From Salinibacterium sp. UTAS2018 (GTDB lineage: Bacteria > Actinomycetota > Actinomycetes > Actinomycetales > Microbacteriaceae): 64,000 bases of DNA. Positions within the stretch are counted from its first letter, which is position 1. Every line of letters begins with the position of its first letter. The notes beneath the pieces are model-generated. The model worked only from the letters and a program-made list of their open reading frames with translations, was not told the DNA's origin and did not search any database. This document shows positions 40,522 through 49,565 of the stretch, piece by piece. The position numbers and the translations under genes were made by a program. The stretch is from contig NZ_CP035375.1 in assembly GCF_004118935.1 (NCBI RefSeq), positions 186,001 through 250,000 of the forward strand. The letters are read 5' to 3'.

Positions 40522-41958
40522 TTACCAACTCACGGGCAACGCTTTACCCTCCTCGTACCCTGCTGCCGACTGGATTCCCACGAGAGCGCGCTCACGAAAC
40601 TCGCGCAGATTTGCCGCCCCGGCATAGGTGCACGAACTGCGCACCCCTGACGTGATCATGTCCACTAGGTCGTCAATAGAAGGGCGGGCGGGGTCGAGGT
40701 AGATCTTCGACCCCGAAATTCCCTCTGCGAAGAGTTCCTTGCGAGCAAGTTCGTAGGCATCGAGTCCTCCGAAACGAGCCCGCACTGCCTTCGTGGATGC
40801 CATACCCCAACTGGTTTTGTAGAGAGCGCCAGCATCGTCGGTGCGCAATTCTCCCGGCGCCTCGATCGTGCCGGCAAACCATGAGCCAATCATGACGGAT
40901 GCTGCGCCGGCGGCGAGCGCGAGGGCAACGTCGCGGGGGTACCGCACCCCGCCATCGGCCCACACGCGGGCGCCGAGCTCGCGTGCGGTCGCGGCGGTCT
41001 CGAGAACGGCGGAGAACTGGGGCCGACCAACCGCGGTCATCATGCGCGTCGTGCACATAGCGCCAGGGCCAACGCCCACCTTAATAATTGTGGCGCCCGC
41101 CGTCACGAGGTCGCGCACTGCGGCACTCGTAACGACGTTGCCCGCGACCAGAGGTACGCCCAAGTTGAGCGCTGCAACGATCTCGACAGCCCGCACCATT
41201 CCCTCTTGGTGGCCGTGCGCGGTGTCGAGAACGAGCGTGCTCGCGCCGGCAGCCACCAGAGCGCGGGCCTTCGCTGCAACGTCACCGTTGATTCCGAGTG
41301 CTGCAGCGACTGCGAGCTTGCCTTCACTGTCGAGCGCGGGCGTGTAGAGGGTGGAACGGAGCGCGCTCGTCTTGCTCGTGGTACCGACAACCGTGCCCGC
41401 ATCCACGACGGGGGCGAAATCGAGGTCACGCTCGACAAGCAGATCAAAAAGCTCGCGGGCATTGCCAAAATCTGCGCGATCGATGGCGCGCATATCGCCG
41501 TCGGCGATATCGCCCAGTTCGGCACCGGGCAGTGCCGTGGCCAAACGTTCGGCGTGCACAACTCCGGCGAGCGCACCGTCGTTCATCAATACGACACCAT
41601 GACCCGGGAGCGGTGGAACCACGAGTAGGGCGTGTTCGACGGTGTCCTGCGGGGTCAAGAACACGGCGGAGTCGATATCGGCGGGTTGAGCGCGCACCCA
41701 CGCCAGAGCATCCGCCATCTCAGTATCGCTAAGGTCTTGCGGCAGCACGCCGAGCCCACCACGACGAGCGAGACTGGCGGCCAAGCGCGGCCCGGTGACC
41801 GAATTCATATTTGAAGCGACGAGAGGGATCGTGGCCGACGTGCCATCTCCTGGCGCGAGCGAGACCGACATGCGGCTCCCCACCGCGGAGTGGCTCGGTA
41901 CCAAAAACACGTCCGAGTAGGTCAAATCATGGGTGGGCGTGGTCTCGTAAAAATCCAT
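40522..41958 (-). CDS. guaB1: GuaB1-type IMP dehydrogenase-related protein (probable GMP reductase)
   Basis: ATG at 41958 (MDFYETTPTHDLTYSDVFLVPS) gives 478 residues. The TIM barrel of the IMPDH/GMPR family is interrupted by a CBS pair (residues ~95-205). The phosphate and catalytic loop is GATIIKVGVGPGAMCTTRMMTAVGRPQFSAV with the nucleophilic Cys, and YPRDVALALAAGAASVMIGSWFAGT follows. Mycobacterial GuaB1 with this architecture has been shown to be a GMP reductase rather than an IMP dehydrogenase, so that activity is the best guess. It is divergent from kgd and may be nearly leaderless, as TAGGCT lies just upstream. Confidence 0.9.
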   Translation of the reverse strand: MDFYETTPTHDLTYSDVFLVPSHSAVGSRMSVSLAPGDGTSATIPLVASNMNSVTGPRLAASLARRGGLGVLPQDLSDTEMADALAWVRAQPADIDSAVFLTPQDTVEHALLVVPPLPGHGVVLMNDGALAGVVHAERLATALPGAELGDIADGDMRAIDRADFGNARELFDLLVERDLDFAPVVDAGTVVGTTSKTSALRSTLYTPALDSEGKLAVAAALGINGDVAAKARALVAAGASTLVLDTAHGHQEGMVRAVEIVAALNLGVPLVAGNVVTSAAVRDLVTAGATIIKVGVGPGAMCTTRMMTAVGRPQFSAVLETAATARELGARVWADGGVRYPRDVALALAAGAASVMIGSWFAGTIEAPGELRTDDAGALYKTSWGMASTKAVRARFGGLDAYELARKELFAEGISGSKIYLDPARPSIDDLVDMITSGVRSSCTYAGAANLREFRERALVGIQSAAGYEEGKALPVSW

Positions 41959-42080
41959 GGTCACGAGCCTAAAGGTCACCACTCGAAAACAATCTGCAAA
42001 AAAGTCACGAAAATAACGAAGATCGCCGCCTCACGGCCAGCAGACGCACAACAAAGCGATTAACATTGGTGGGGATGTCT

Positions 42081-42105
42081 GGCGCGCAGACTGCGCGTCG
42101 TTTTT
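42081..42105 (+). terminator. Leader hairpin with T5 upstream of kgd
   Basis: GGCGCGCA (42081-42088) pairs with TGCGCGTC (42092-42099) over a GAC loop, and GTTTTT follows to 42105. It has intrinsic-terminator form on the plus strand and ends ~33 bases before the preferred kgd start. Because the upstream gene is divergent, it can only act on kgd leader transcripts or on a short separate RNA. Confidence 0.6.
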
Positions 42106-42138
42106 GTGAACACCAGAACTGAAAGTAGGCGGTTTGAC

Positions 42139-45100
42139 GTGTCAGGCCAAGTAACCGGAATCGCAGCGGACGGAGACTCCTCGGGCGACTTCGGGGCCAA
42201 CGAATGGTTGGTTGACGAGATGTACGCAAAGTACCTCGAAGACAAGAACCTTGTGGATGAGGCCTGGTGGCCCTTCCTCGAGAACTATCATCCGTCGAAA
42301 GATTCGACTCCCACCACGACGGCTCCCGCGGCGACGACGCCCACTGCCGCGGCTGCAGCACCGGCGACGACGCCCGCCGCTCCGCAGCCCGCCACCGCAG
42401 CTTCCCCCGCAGCCGCCGCAACACCCGCGGCGCCGGCAGCACCGGCAGCGGCACCCGCCGAAAAGCCCTTCGTGGATGAGGCGAACCCCAGCACGGGCAG
42501 CCAGCCCATCGCCCGCACCACGTCGGTCGAGGCGAAGCCCCAACCGATCCCCGCCGAGGCGCCGACCACGACTCCCATCGAGACGCTGAAGGCTGAGGCT
42601 GCCGCCAAGCCGAAAACCGAGAACGTCGTTGCCCCGCTGCGTGGCGCTGCGAAGGCTCTCGCTTCGAACATGGACTCGAGCCTCACCGTTCCCACCGCCA
42701 CGAGTGTTCGTACTATTCCGGCGAAGCTCATGATCGACAACCGTATTGTCATCAACAATCACCTCAAGCGTGCTCGCGGTGGAAAAGTGTCGTTCACCCA
42801 CCTCATCGCCTGGGCGATCATCGAGACTCTCAAAGAGTTTCCGAGCCAGAACGTTTTCTACGATGAGCCCAACGGCAAGCCTTCGGTTGTCACTCCGGCC
42901 CACATCAACCTCGGTATTGCCATTGACATGCCGAAACCTGATGGCACTCGCGCGCTCGTAGTTCCCGGCATCAAGAATGCCGAGACCATGGGCTTTGGCG
43001 AGTTCCTTGCCGCGTATGAAGACGTCGTGTCGCGTGCCCGCGCTAACAAGCTGACCGGCCCCGATTACATGGGCAACACGATCTCTCTCACCAACCCGGG
43101 CGGTATCGGCACCGAGCATTCGGTCCCCCGCCTCATGCGTGGCTCAGGAACAATCGTTGGCGCTGGAGCGCTGGAGTACCCGGCCGAGTTCCAGGGAGCG
43201 AGCCTTCGTACCCTCACCGAGCTCGGTATCGGCAAGACCGTAACCCTCACGAGCACCTACGACCACCGTGTCATTCAGGGCGCTGGTTCGGGTGAGTTCC
43301 TCAAGAAGATTCACGAGCGACTCATCGGCGGCAACAACTTCTACGAAGACATCTTCGCGGCGTTGCGCATCCCGTACGACCCCATCCACTGGGCCAACGA
43401 CATCAACGTCGATCTCGCCGACAACATCAACAAGACGTCGCGCGTTCACGAGCTCATCAACTCGTTCCGCGTTCGCGGTCATCTCATGGCTGACACCGAT
43501 CCGCTTGAGTACCGCCAGCGTTCGCACCCCGACCTCGACATCTCGAGCCACGGACTTACGTTCTGGGATCTTGACCGCGAGTTCGTCACCGGCGGTTTCG
43601 GTGGCAAGCGTCAGGCGCTACTGCGCGAAATCCTTGGCACTCTGCGCGACGCCTACTGCCGCACTGTCGGTATTGAGTACATGCACATTCAGAACCCGGA
43701 GCAGCGTCGCTGGATCCAGGATCACGTCGAGAAGCCGTACACCAAGCCGACCCACGACGAGCAGATGCGCATCTTGGGCAAGCTCAACGAAGCGGAAGCT
43801 TTCGAGACGTTCTTGCAGACCAAGTACGTCGGTCAGAAGCGCTTCAGTCTCGAAGGTGGCGAATCCACGATCGCGTTGCTGGATGCCGTCATTCAGAAGG
43901 CTGCCGAAGCTAACCTTGAAGAGGTTGCTATTGGCATGGCCCACCGTGGTCGCCTGAGCGTTCTCACCAACATCGCGGGAAAGACCTACGGTCAAATCTT
44001 CCGCGAGTTCGAGGGCACTCAAGACCCCCGCACTGTGCAGGGTTCGGGCGACGTCAAGTATCACCTGGGAACCGAGGGCACTTTCACTGCCGCCGACGGT
44101 CGCCAGATCCCGGTCTACCTCGCCGCTAACCCTTCGCACCTCGAAGCGGTCGATGGTGTGCTTGAGGGCATCGTTCGCGCCAAGCAAGACCGCCGCCCCA
44201 TTGGTTCGTACGCGGTCCTGCCCGTAATGGTGCACGGAGACGCGGCGATGGCCGGTCAGGGCATCGTCGTTGAGATCTTGCAGATGTCACAGCTGCGCGC
44301 ATACCGCACGGGTGGCACCATCCACGTCAACATCAACAACCAGGTTGGATTTACGACTCCGCCCAGCGAGGGCCGTACTTCGCAGTACTCCACCGATGTC
44401 GCTAAGACTGTTCAGGCACCGATCTTCCACGTGAACGGTGACGACCCTGAGGCCGTCGTTCGCGTAGCGGAGCTCGCCTTCGCGTACCGCCAGAAGTTCC
44501 ACCGCGACGTGGTTATCGACCTCATCTGCTACCGCCGCCGTGGCCACAATGAGGGAGACGACCCCTCGATGACGCAGCCGCTCATGTACAACCTGATCGA
44601 GGCCAAGCGCTCCGTTCGTACCCTCTACACCGAGGGTCTCGTTGGTCGTGGCGATATCACTCAGGAAGAGTACGAAGCCAGCCATCAGGACTTCCAAGAC
44701 CGCCTCGAGCGTGCTTTCGCCGAAACGCATGCCGCTCAGACCGGTTCGATGCCGATCCTCACCAAGGACGGCAGCGGAGTCTCTGACCTTGAGCGTCCCG
44801 GCTCTCAACGTGACGACGCCATCGGCGAGCCCATCACCACGGGAATCGACGAAAGCGTTGTTCAACTCATTGGCGACGCTCATGCCAACCCGCCAGCAAA
44901 CTTCACCGTGCATAAGAAGCTTCAGGCGCTGCTCAAGAAGCGCACCGATATGAGCCGCAAGGGCGGAATCGACTGGGCCTTCGCCGAGTTGCTCGCGATC
45001 GGTTCTGTTCTCCTCGAGGGAACCCCGGTGCGTATGGCGGGTCAGGATGCTCGTCGAGGCACGTTTGTTCAGCGTCACGCCGTACTCCACGACCGCGAAA

Positions 45101-45993
45101 ACGGTCAAGAGTGGCTGCCGCTGCAGAATCTCTCCGAGAACCAGTCACGCTTCTGGATCTACGATTCGCTGCTCAGCGAGTACGCGGCTCTCGGCTTCGA
45201 GTACGGCTACTCAGTAGAGCGTGCCGACGCTCTCGTGATGTGGGAAGCCCAGTTCGGTGACTTCGCCAACGGCGCACAAATCGTCGTGGATGAGTTCATC
45301 TCGAGCGCTGAGCAGAAGTGGGCACAACGCTCAAGTGTTGTCATGCTGCTGCCGCACGGCTACGAGGGTCAAGGCCCCGACCACTCCTCCGCCCGCATCG
45401 AGCGCTACCTTCAGATGTGTGCCGAGAACAACATGATCGTGGCTCGCCCGTCGACTCCGGCATCGTATTTCCACCTGCTGCGTCGTCAGGCTTACTCGCG
45501 TCCGCGCCGTCCCCTGATCGTGTTCACTCCCAAGGCGATGCTTCGCCTGCGCGGTGCCACGAGCGACGTTGCTGACTTCACGAGTGGCCGTTTCGAGCCC
45601 GTTCTTGACGACGTGCGTCTCGACGACAAGTCGGCCGTCACTCGGGTTATTGTCACATCGGGCAAGACGTACTACGACATCGTCGCCGAGCTCGACAAGC
45701 GCGAGATCAAGCACATCGCCGTCGTGCGCATGGAGCAGTTCTACCCGCTCCCCGTTACCGACATGACCACAGTGCTTGACCAGTACCCGAACGCTGACAT
45801 CGTGTGGACTCAGGATGAGCCTGAGAACCAGGGCGCTTGGCCGTTCATCAGTCTGGAGCTGCAACGCCACATTCAGTCTCGTGACATCAAGCTCGCGTCA
45901 CGTCCGGCATCCGCCTCACCGGCGACCGGTTCCTCGAAGCGCAGCGCTCTCGAGCAAGCTGAATTGATCGACCACGCGATTACCCAGCCGTAA
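42139..45993 (+). CDS. kgd: Multifunctional 2-oxoglutarate metabolism enzyme (E2-E1 fusion, Kgd/OdhA)
   Basis: Thiamine-diphosphate enzyme at the 2-oxoglutarate node of the TCA cycle. GTG at 42139 (SGQVTGIAADGD) is preferred; a GTG at 42106 directly follows a T5 tract. The ~1284-residue protein has an E1o N-terminal helix (NEWLVDEMYAKYLEDKNLVDEAWW), a ~90-residue Ala/Pro/Thr-rich linker, and an E2 acyltransferase core ending TSTYDHRVIQGAGSGEFLK. Then come the E1 ThDP domain (AIGMAHRGRLSVL, MVHGDAAMAGQGIV) and the C-terminal transketolase-like domain (ARPSTPASYFHLLRRQ, WTQDEPENQGAW). No lipoyl domain, as usual in actinobacteria, where OdhI and E2p partner with it. Confidence 0.97.
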   Translation: MSGQVTGIAADGDSSGDFGANEWLVDEMYAKYLEDKNLVDEAWWPFLENYHPSKDSTPTTTAPAATTPTAAAAAPATTPAAPQPATAASPAAAATPAAPAAPAAAPAEKPFVDEANPSTGSQPIARTTSVEAKPQPIPAEAPTTTPIETLKAEAAAKPKTENVVAPLRGAAKALASNMDSSLTVPTATSVRTIPAKLMIDNRIVINNHLKRARGGKVSFTHLIAWAIIETLKEFPSQNVFYDEPNGKPSVVTPAHINLGIAIDMPKPDGTRALVVPGIKNAETMGFGEFLAAYEDVVSRARANKLTGPDYMGNTISLTNPGGIGTEHSVPRLMRGSGTIVGAGALEYPAEFQGASLRTLTELGIGKTVTLTSTYDHRVIQGAGSGEFLKKIHERLIGGNNFYEDIFAALRIPYDPIHWANDINVDLADNINKTSRVHELINSFRVRGHLMADTDPLEYRQRSHPDLDISSHGLTFWDLDREFVTGGFGGKRQALLREILGTLRDAYCRTVGIEYMHIQNPEQRRWIQDHVEKPYTKPTHDEQMRILGKLNEAEAFETFLQTKYVGQKRFSLEGGESTIALLDAVIQKAAEANLEEVAIGMAHRGRLSVLTNIAGKTYGQIFREFEGTQDPRTVQGSGDVKYHLGTEGTFTAADGRQIPVYLAANPSHLEAVDGVLEGIVRAKQDRRPIGSYAVLPVMVHGDAAMAGQGIVVEILQMSQLRAYRTGGTIHVNINNQVGFTTPPSEGRTSQYSTDVAKTVQAPIFHVNGDDPEAVVRVAELAFAYRQKFHRDVVIDLICYRRRGHNEGDDPSMTQPLMYNLIEAKRSVRTLYTEGLVGRGDITQEEYEASHQDFQDRLERAFAETHAAQTGSMPILTKDGSGVSDLERPGSQRDDAIGEPITTGIDESVVQLIGDAHANPPANFTVHKKLQALLKKRTDMSRKGGIDWAFAELLAIGSVLLEGTPVRMAGQDARRGTFVQRHAVLHDRENGQEWLPLQNLSENQSRFWIYDSLLSEYAALGFEYGYSVERADALVMWEAQFGDFANGAQIVVDEFISSAEQKWAQRSSVVMLLPHGYEGQGPDHSSARIERYLQMCAENNMIVARPSTPASYFHLLRRQAYSRPRRPLIVFTPKAMLRLRGATSDVADFTSGRFEPVLDDVRLDDKSAVTRVIVTSGKTYYDIVAELDKREIKHIAVVRMEQFYPLPVTDMTTVLDQYPNADIVWTQDEPENQGAWPFISLELQRHIQSRDIKLASRPASASPATGSSKRSALEQAELIDHAITQP

Positions 45994-46009
45994 CCGCAAC
46001 CGCGTTAAC

Positions 46010-46047
46010 GAAAAGCGGGCATCTTCTTCGGAGGATGCCCGCTTTTC
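46010..46047 (+). terminator. Intrinsic terminator of kgd
   Basis: GAAAAGCGGGCATC (46010-46023) pairs perfectly with GATGCCCGCTTTTC (46034-46047) over a 10-base loop. The A-run and T-run make it work in both directions, so it may also stop transcription coming from rsrA. Confidence 0.9.
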
Positions 46048-46053
46048 TGTGTC

Positions 46054-46077
46054 GTGATCACTGAACTCAGTGAACAC
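46054..46077. repeat. Palindrome between convergent kgd and rsrA
   Basis: TCACTGA-AC-TCAGTGA (46058-46073) is a perfect inverted repeat, extended with one mismatch per side to GTG...CAC (46054-46077). It lies just past the kgd terminator. A tandem GTGCTCGGC follows at about 46098. It could be an additional terminator for sigR-rsrA or a protein-binding site. Confidence 0.5.
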
Positions 46078-46126
46078 GGTGCGCCGGGAGCACTAGGCGT
46101 GCTCGGCGTGCTCGGCGTTAGAGTTC

Positions 46127-46360
46127 TTACTTCGCGTCTGCCAGCTTCGACAGAATCGCGCTCCGCAAATCATCGGGCGCTGTTTCGCGACAGGCCTGTT
46201 TCACCTTGAGCTTCAACGCGAGAGCAACGAGGTGTTCGCTCGAGCACGACTCGCAGTTGTCCAGATGATCAGAGACATCCTGAAAATCCGCTTCGTTCAG
46301 TTCGCGGTCGAGGTATTCCTCGAGTTCAGCTTTTGCTTTTTCGCAACCGCAGTCGGTCAT
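46127..46360 (-). CDS. rsrA: Mycothiol-system anti-sigma factor RsrA
   Basis: The 77-residue ZAS-family protein has the zinc/redox motif HLDNCESC (His-x3-Cys-x2-Cys) and a further N-terminal CGC ([18 protein letters not shown]). Disulphide stress oxidises these cysteines, releases zinc and frees SigR. Length, order and its position directly after the sigR gene (four-base overlap) match actinobacterial RsrA. Cytoplasmic, no membrane helix. Confidence 0.94.
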   Translation of the reverse strand: MTDCGCEKAKAELEEYLDRELNEADFQDVSDHLDNCESCSSEHLVALALKLKVKQACRETAPDDLRSAILSKLADAK

Positions 46361-47043
46361 TTGGTGCTCCTTGATGCTGCAGGCGTGCCGGGGGTGCGGT
46401 CACGCGCATAGTCGGCCAGTAGTTCACGCAACATGCGACGGCCACGGTGCAGTCGACTCATTACGGTGCCTACGGGGGTTTTCATGATGTCGGCGATCTC
46501 TTGATACGAGAAGCCTTCGACGTCGGCAAAGTAGACCGCAAGGCGGAAGTCTTCGGGGATCGACTGCAGCGCATCCTTCACCGCACTATCGGGCAAGTGA
46601 TCGATCGCTTCTGCTTCAGCCGAGCGCGTCGAGACGGATTGGGTGACCGACTCAGCGCCGCCCAATTGCCAATCTTCAAGTTCGTCAATAGTGCCCTGAT
46701 AAGGGTTGCGCTGGTTCTTGCGATAAATATTGATGAACGTGTTGGTCTGGATGCGATACAGCCAGGCCTTCAGGTTCGTGCCTTGCTGAAATTGACCGAA
46801 CGCCTGAAACGCTTTGATGAAGGTCTCTTGAACGAGATCTGCAGCGTCGGTGGGGTTGCGGGTCATGCGCATTGCGGCGCCGAAAAGCTGGTCCATAAAG
46901 GGCAGCGCCTGCTCTTCGAACTGTCGTCGCTTGTCGTCAGCGGCAGCTTCGGTGGCGCTGGGCTCAACTCTGTCGGTAGTCATTAGCGACAATTCTAGTT
47001 CGCTGATAACCACATCCTGCTGAGTACTCAGTACTGCTGTCAT
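46357..47043 (-). CDS. sigR: ECF sigma factor SigR (SigH in mycobacteria)
   Basis: Directs the thiol-oxidative stress response. The 228-residue protein has region 2 ([52 protein letters not shown]) and region 4 ([45 protein letters not shown]). These are close to SigR/SigH in wording, notably [16 protein letters not shown] at 47043 has GGAGGAGG seven bases ahead. A SigR-type promoter lies upstream, so the gene is autoregulated, and RsrA follows with overlapping codons. Confidence 0.95.
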   Translation of the reverse strand: MTAVLSTQQDVVISELELSLMTTDRVEPSATEAAADDKRRQFEEQALPFMDQLFGAAMRMTRNPTDAADLVQETFIKAFQAFGQFQQGTNLKAWLYRIQTNTFINIYRKNQRNPYQGTIDELEDWQLGGAESVTQSVSTRSAEAEAIDHLPDSAVKDALQSIPEDFRLAVYFADVEGFSYQEIADIMKTPVGTVMSRLHRGRRMLRELLADYARDRTPGTPAASRSTK

Positions 47044-47087
47044 ACGGGCGCCTCCTCCGTGGGGTCTTAAACGCCGATACTCTTAGT

Positions 47088-47113
47088 AACTGATGTTCGT
47101 ATCTAAGTATTCC
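47088..47113 (-). promoter_or_regulatory. SigR-dependent autoregulatory promoter
   Basis: On the minus strand GGAAT (47113-47109), exactly 18 bases, then GTT (47090-47088). This is the published actinobacterial SigR consensus GGAAT-N18/19-GTT. The start point would be near 47080, giving a ~37-base leader with the ribosome site GGAGGAGG. The promoter overlaps the first codons of divergent aroA. Confidence 0.82.
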
Positions 47114-48499
47114 AACCCAGAGTTCAGCCCGTATGACGACGAGACGGTGCCAGACACCACGGTGCCCGGAAACTGGCCAGCACCGACCGTTACTCACGCC
47201 CTCTCGGCATCGCTGAGTTTGCCGGGCAGTAAGAGTCTCACGAACCGCGAATTGGTTCTGGCGGCTCTCTCCGATGGCCCCTCGCGCCTGCACTCTCCGC
47301 TGCACTCGCGCGACAGTGCCCTCATGATCCAGGCCTTGCGCGCTCTCGGCGTCGGGATCACAGAGATCCCCACCGGTAACGCCTTCGGTCCCGACCTGCA
47401 GGTCACCCCCGGTGAGCTTGAGGGGGGAACATCCATCGACTGCGGCCTTGCCGGCACAGTGATGCGCTTCCTTCCTCCCGTTGCCGCTCTCGCGCTTGGC
47501 CCTGTCGCGTTCGATGGCGATGAGGCAGCCCTTCGCCGCCCGATGCGCACCACAATTGACTCGCTGCGCGCTTTGGGCGTCGATGTCTCCGACGATGGCC
47601 GCGGAACCCTTCCCTTCAGCCTGTACGGCATGGGCACGGTTGCCGGTGGCGAAGTCAGTATCGATGCTTCGGCATCCAGCCAGTTCGTCTCGGGACTGCT
47701 GCTCGCAGCGGCGCGCTTCGATAACGGCTTGACGCTGCGTCACACCGGCGAGAAGCTGCCGAGCATGCCGCACATTGAGATGACGATCGAATGCCTCGCT
47801 GCTCGCGGCGTTGTTGTCGAGAGCCCCGAGCCCGGCGTCTGGATTGTGCCCGCAGGGCCGATCCGCGCCATCGATGTGGTTCTGGAACCCGACCTCTCTA
47901 ACGCTGCACCGTTCTTGGCTGCCGCTGTTGTTGCGGGGGGTTCAGTCACGATCGAGGGATGGCCTGAGACCACCACGCAGGTCGGTGCCGACCTCGAGCA
48001 ACTGCTCCCGCTGTTTGGCGCGACGGCCATTCGCAAGGATGGCGCGCTCACGATCGATGGCGGTGTTGGCGTCGTCGGCGGTCAGCGCTACCCCGGAGTC
48101 GAACTCGACCTCTCGACCGGTGGCGAACTCGCTCCCGCGATCGTCGCCCTCGCTGCTCTGGCATCCTCTGCCAGCACTATTACCGGGATCGGTCATTTGC
48201 GCGGTCATGAAACAGACCGCCTTGCTGCTCTGCGCACCGAGATCAACGCGCTCGGCGGATCCGTCACCGAACTCGATGACGGGCTTCACATCGAGCCCGC
48301 CGCCCTGCACGGCGGTATCTGGCACAGCTACGAAGATCACCGAATGTCGACCGCCGGCGCCATTATTGGCCTCGCGATCGAGGGCGTGGAGATCGAGGGC
48401 ATCGAATCGACCGCTAAGACGCTCCCCCAGTTCCCCGAACTGTGGCGCACCCTCGTCGGCGATGCGCCCCTCACCACCAACACTCTCGGGCTGCTCTAA
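47093..48499 (+). CDS. aroA: 3-phosphoshikimate 1-carboxyvinyltransferase (EPSP synthase)
   Basis: Joins PEP to shikimate 3-phosphate in chorismate synthesis. The 468-residue protein has LPGSKSLTNRELVLAALSDGPS, the PEP-site block LAGTVMRFLPPVAAL, DGDEAALRRPMRTTIDSLRALGV, ASSASSQFVSGLLLAA-like ASASSQFVSGLLLAAAR, RGHETDRLAALRTEINALGG and SYEDHRMSTAGAI. The order is standard. It is the first gene of aroA-rsgA-hisN with two-base gaps. Its ATG sits inside the divergent SigR promoter, so the two promoters must interleave. Confidence 0.96.
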   Translation: MFVSKYSNPEFSPYDDETVPDTTVPGNWPAPTVTHALSASLSLPGSKSLTNRELVLAALSDGPSRLHSPLHSRDSALMIQALRALGVGITEIPTGNAFGPDLQVTPGELEGGTSIDCGLAGTVMRFLPPVAALALGPVAFDGDEAALRRPMRTTIDSLRALGVDVSDDGRGTLPFSLYGMGTVAGGEVSIDASASSQFVSGLLLAAARFDNGLTLRHTGEKLPSMPHIEMTIECLAARGVVVESPEPGVWIVPAGPIRAIDVVLEPDLSNAAPFLAAAVVAGGSVTIEGWPETTTQVGADLEQLLPLFGATAIRKDGALTIDGGVGVVGGQRYPGVELDLSTGGELAPAIVALAALASSASTITGIGHLRGHETDRLAALRTEINALGGSVTELDDGLHIEPAALHGGIWHSYEDHRMSTAGAIIGLAIEGVEIEGIESTAKTLPQFPELWRTLVGDAPLTTNTLGLL

Positions 48500-48501
48500 C
48501 G

Positions 48502-49563
48502 ATGAGCTGGCTCACCGGCGACGACGACGATGACGACCGCGCCTACAGCGAATACGACGAGAGTTCGGTGCGCATGCGCCCGAACCCGAAGGCCAATAAG
48601 CCCCGCAGCAAGATTCGCCCGCAGCATTCGGATGCCATCGAGGGTCGCGTGTTCAGCGTGGACCGTGGCCGCTACGGTGTGTGGGTAGCCGAGGGAACCC
48701 CTGAGGAGCGCCAAATCATCGCGGCACGCGCTCGCGAGCTCGGCCGCAACCAGCACGGCAAAGTTTCCGTCGTCACCGGCGACTGGGTTGACCTTGTGGG
48801 TGACACGAGTGGCACCGAAGGAACGCTGTCCCGCATCGTTCGCATCCGCGAACGCACCACACTGCTGCGCCGAAGCGCCGATGATACGGATGCCGTAGAA
48901 CGCATCATTGTCGCCAACGCCGATCAGATGCTCATCGTTGTTGCCGCGGCTGACCCCGAGCCACGACCGCGACTCGTCGACCGCTATCTTGTTGCTGCCT
49001 ACGATGCGGGAATCGATCCGATTCTGTGCATCACCAAAACTGACTTGCAGGATCCGGCTCCGTTCTTGCAGAATTTCGCCGGTCTTAATCTGAAGGTCAT
49101 CGCAAGCCGCTCTGACGAGGTTCCTCTCGACGAGTTGAGGGCTGCCCTGGAAGGGCACACGACCGTTGCGGTTGGCCACTCGGGCGTTGGCAAGTCCACC
49201 CTTGTCAACGCTTTGGTGCCGGACGCTAACCGTGCCGTCGGACGCGTCAATTCGGTGACCGGCCGCGGTCGTCATACCTCATCGTCGACGATGTCGTACC
49301 GAGTGGGTTCCGGCTGGGTCGTCGATACTCCGGGCGTGCGCTCGTTTGGACTCGGGCACATCGATCCCAGCAAGATACTGTCGTCGTTCACTGATCTGGC
49401 AGAACTTGCTGAGGAGTGCCCCCGCGGCTGCACCCACTTACCGGATGCTCCCGACTGCGCTATTTCCGAGGCTGTTGCTGCTGGCGCTCTCGGCGAGGTC
49501 GGCCGGCTGCGTCTGGACTCATTCCAGCGGCTCATTACGACACTCGGTTCCGCTAGCGTGTAG
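48502..49563 (+). CDS. rsgA: Ribosome small-subunit-dependent GTPase RsgA
   Basis: Late 30S assembly GTPase. ATG at 48502 (MSWLTGDDDDDDRAYSEYDE) gives 353 residues with an acidic lead. The circularly permuted GTPase order is visible: an OB-fold (GRVFSVDRGRYGVWV, VVTGDWVDLV), then G4 CITKTDL, G1 VGHSGVGKSTLVNAL, G3-like WVVDTPGVRSFGL, and the C-terminal zinc finger CPRGCTHLPDAPDC. It starts two bases after the aroA stop and is followed two bases later by hisN, one operon. Confidence 0.95.
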   Translation: MSWLTGDDDDDDRAYSEYDESSVRMRPNPKANKPRSKIRPQHSDAIEGRVFSVDRGRYGVWVAEGTPEERQIIAARARELGRNQHGKVSVVTGDWVDLVGDTSGTEGTLSRIVRIRERTTLLRRSADDTDAVERIIVANADQMLIVVAAADPEPRPRLVDRYLVAAYDAGIDPILCITKTDLQDPAPFLQNFAGLNLKVIASRSDEVPLDELRAALEGHTTVAVGHSGVGKSTLVNALVPDANRAVGRVNSVTGRGRHTSSSTMSYRVGSGWVVDTPGVRSFGLGHIDPSKILSSFTDLAELAEECPRGCTHLPDAPDCAISEAVAAGALGEVGRLRLDSFQRLITTLGSASV

Positions 49564-49565
49564 CT

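Noticed and set aside
42142..43119. 325-residue open frame antisense to kgd
   Set aside because: It is the mirror of the Ala/Pro-rich linker and E2 region, has Gly/Arg/Cys-biased composition and no start signals; kgd is certain here.
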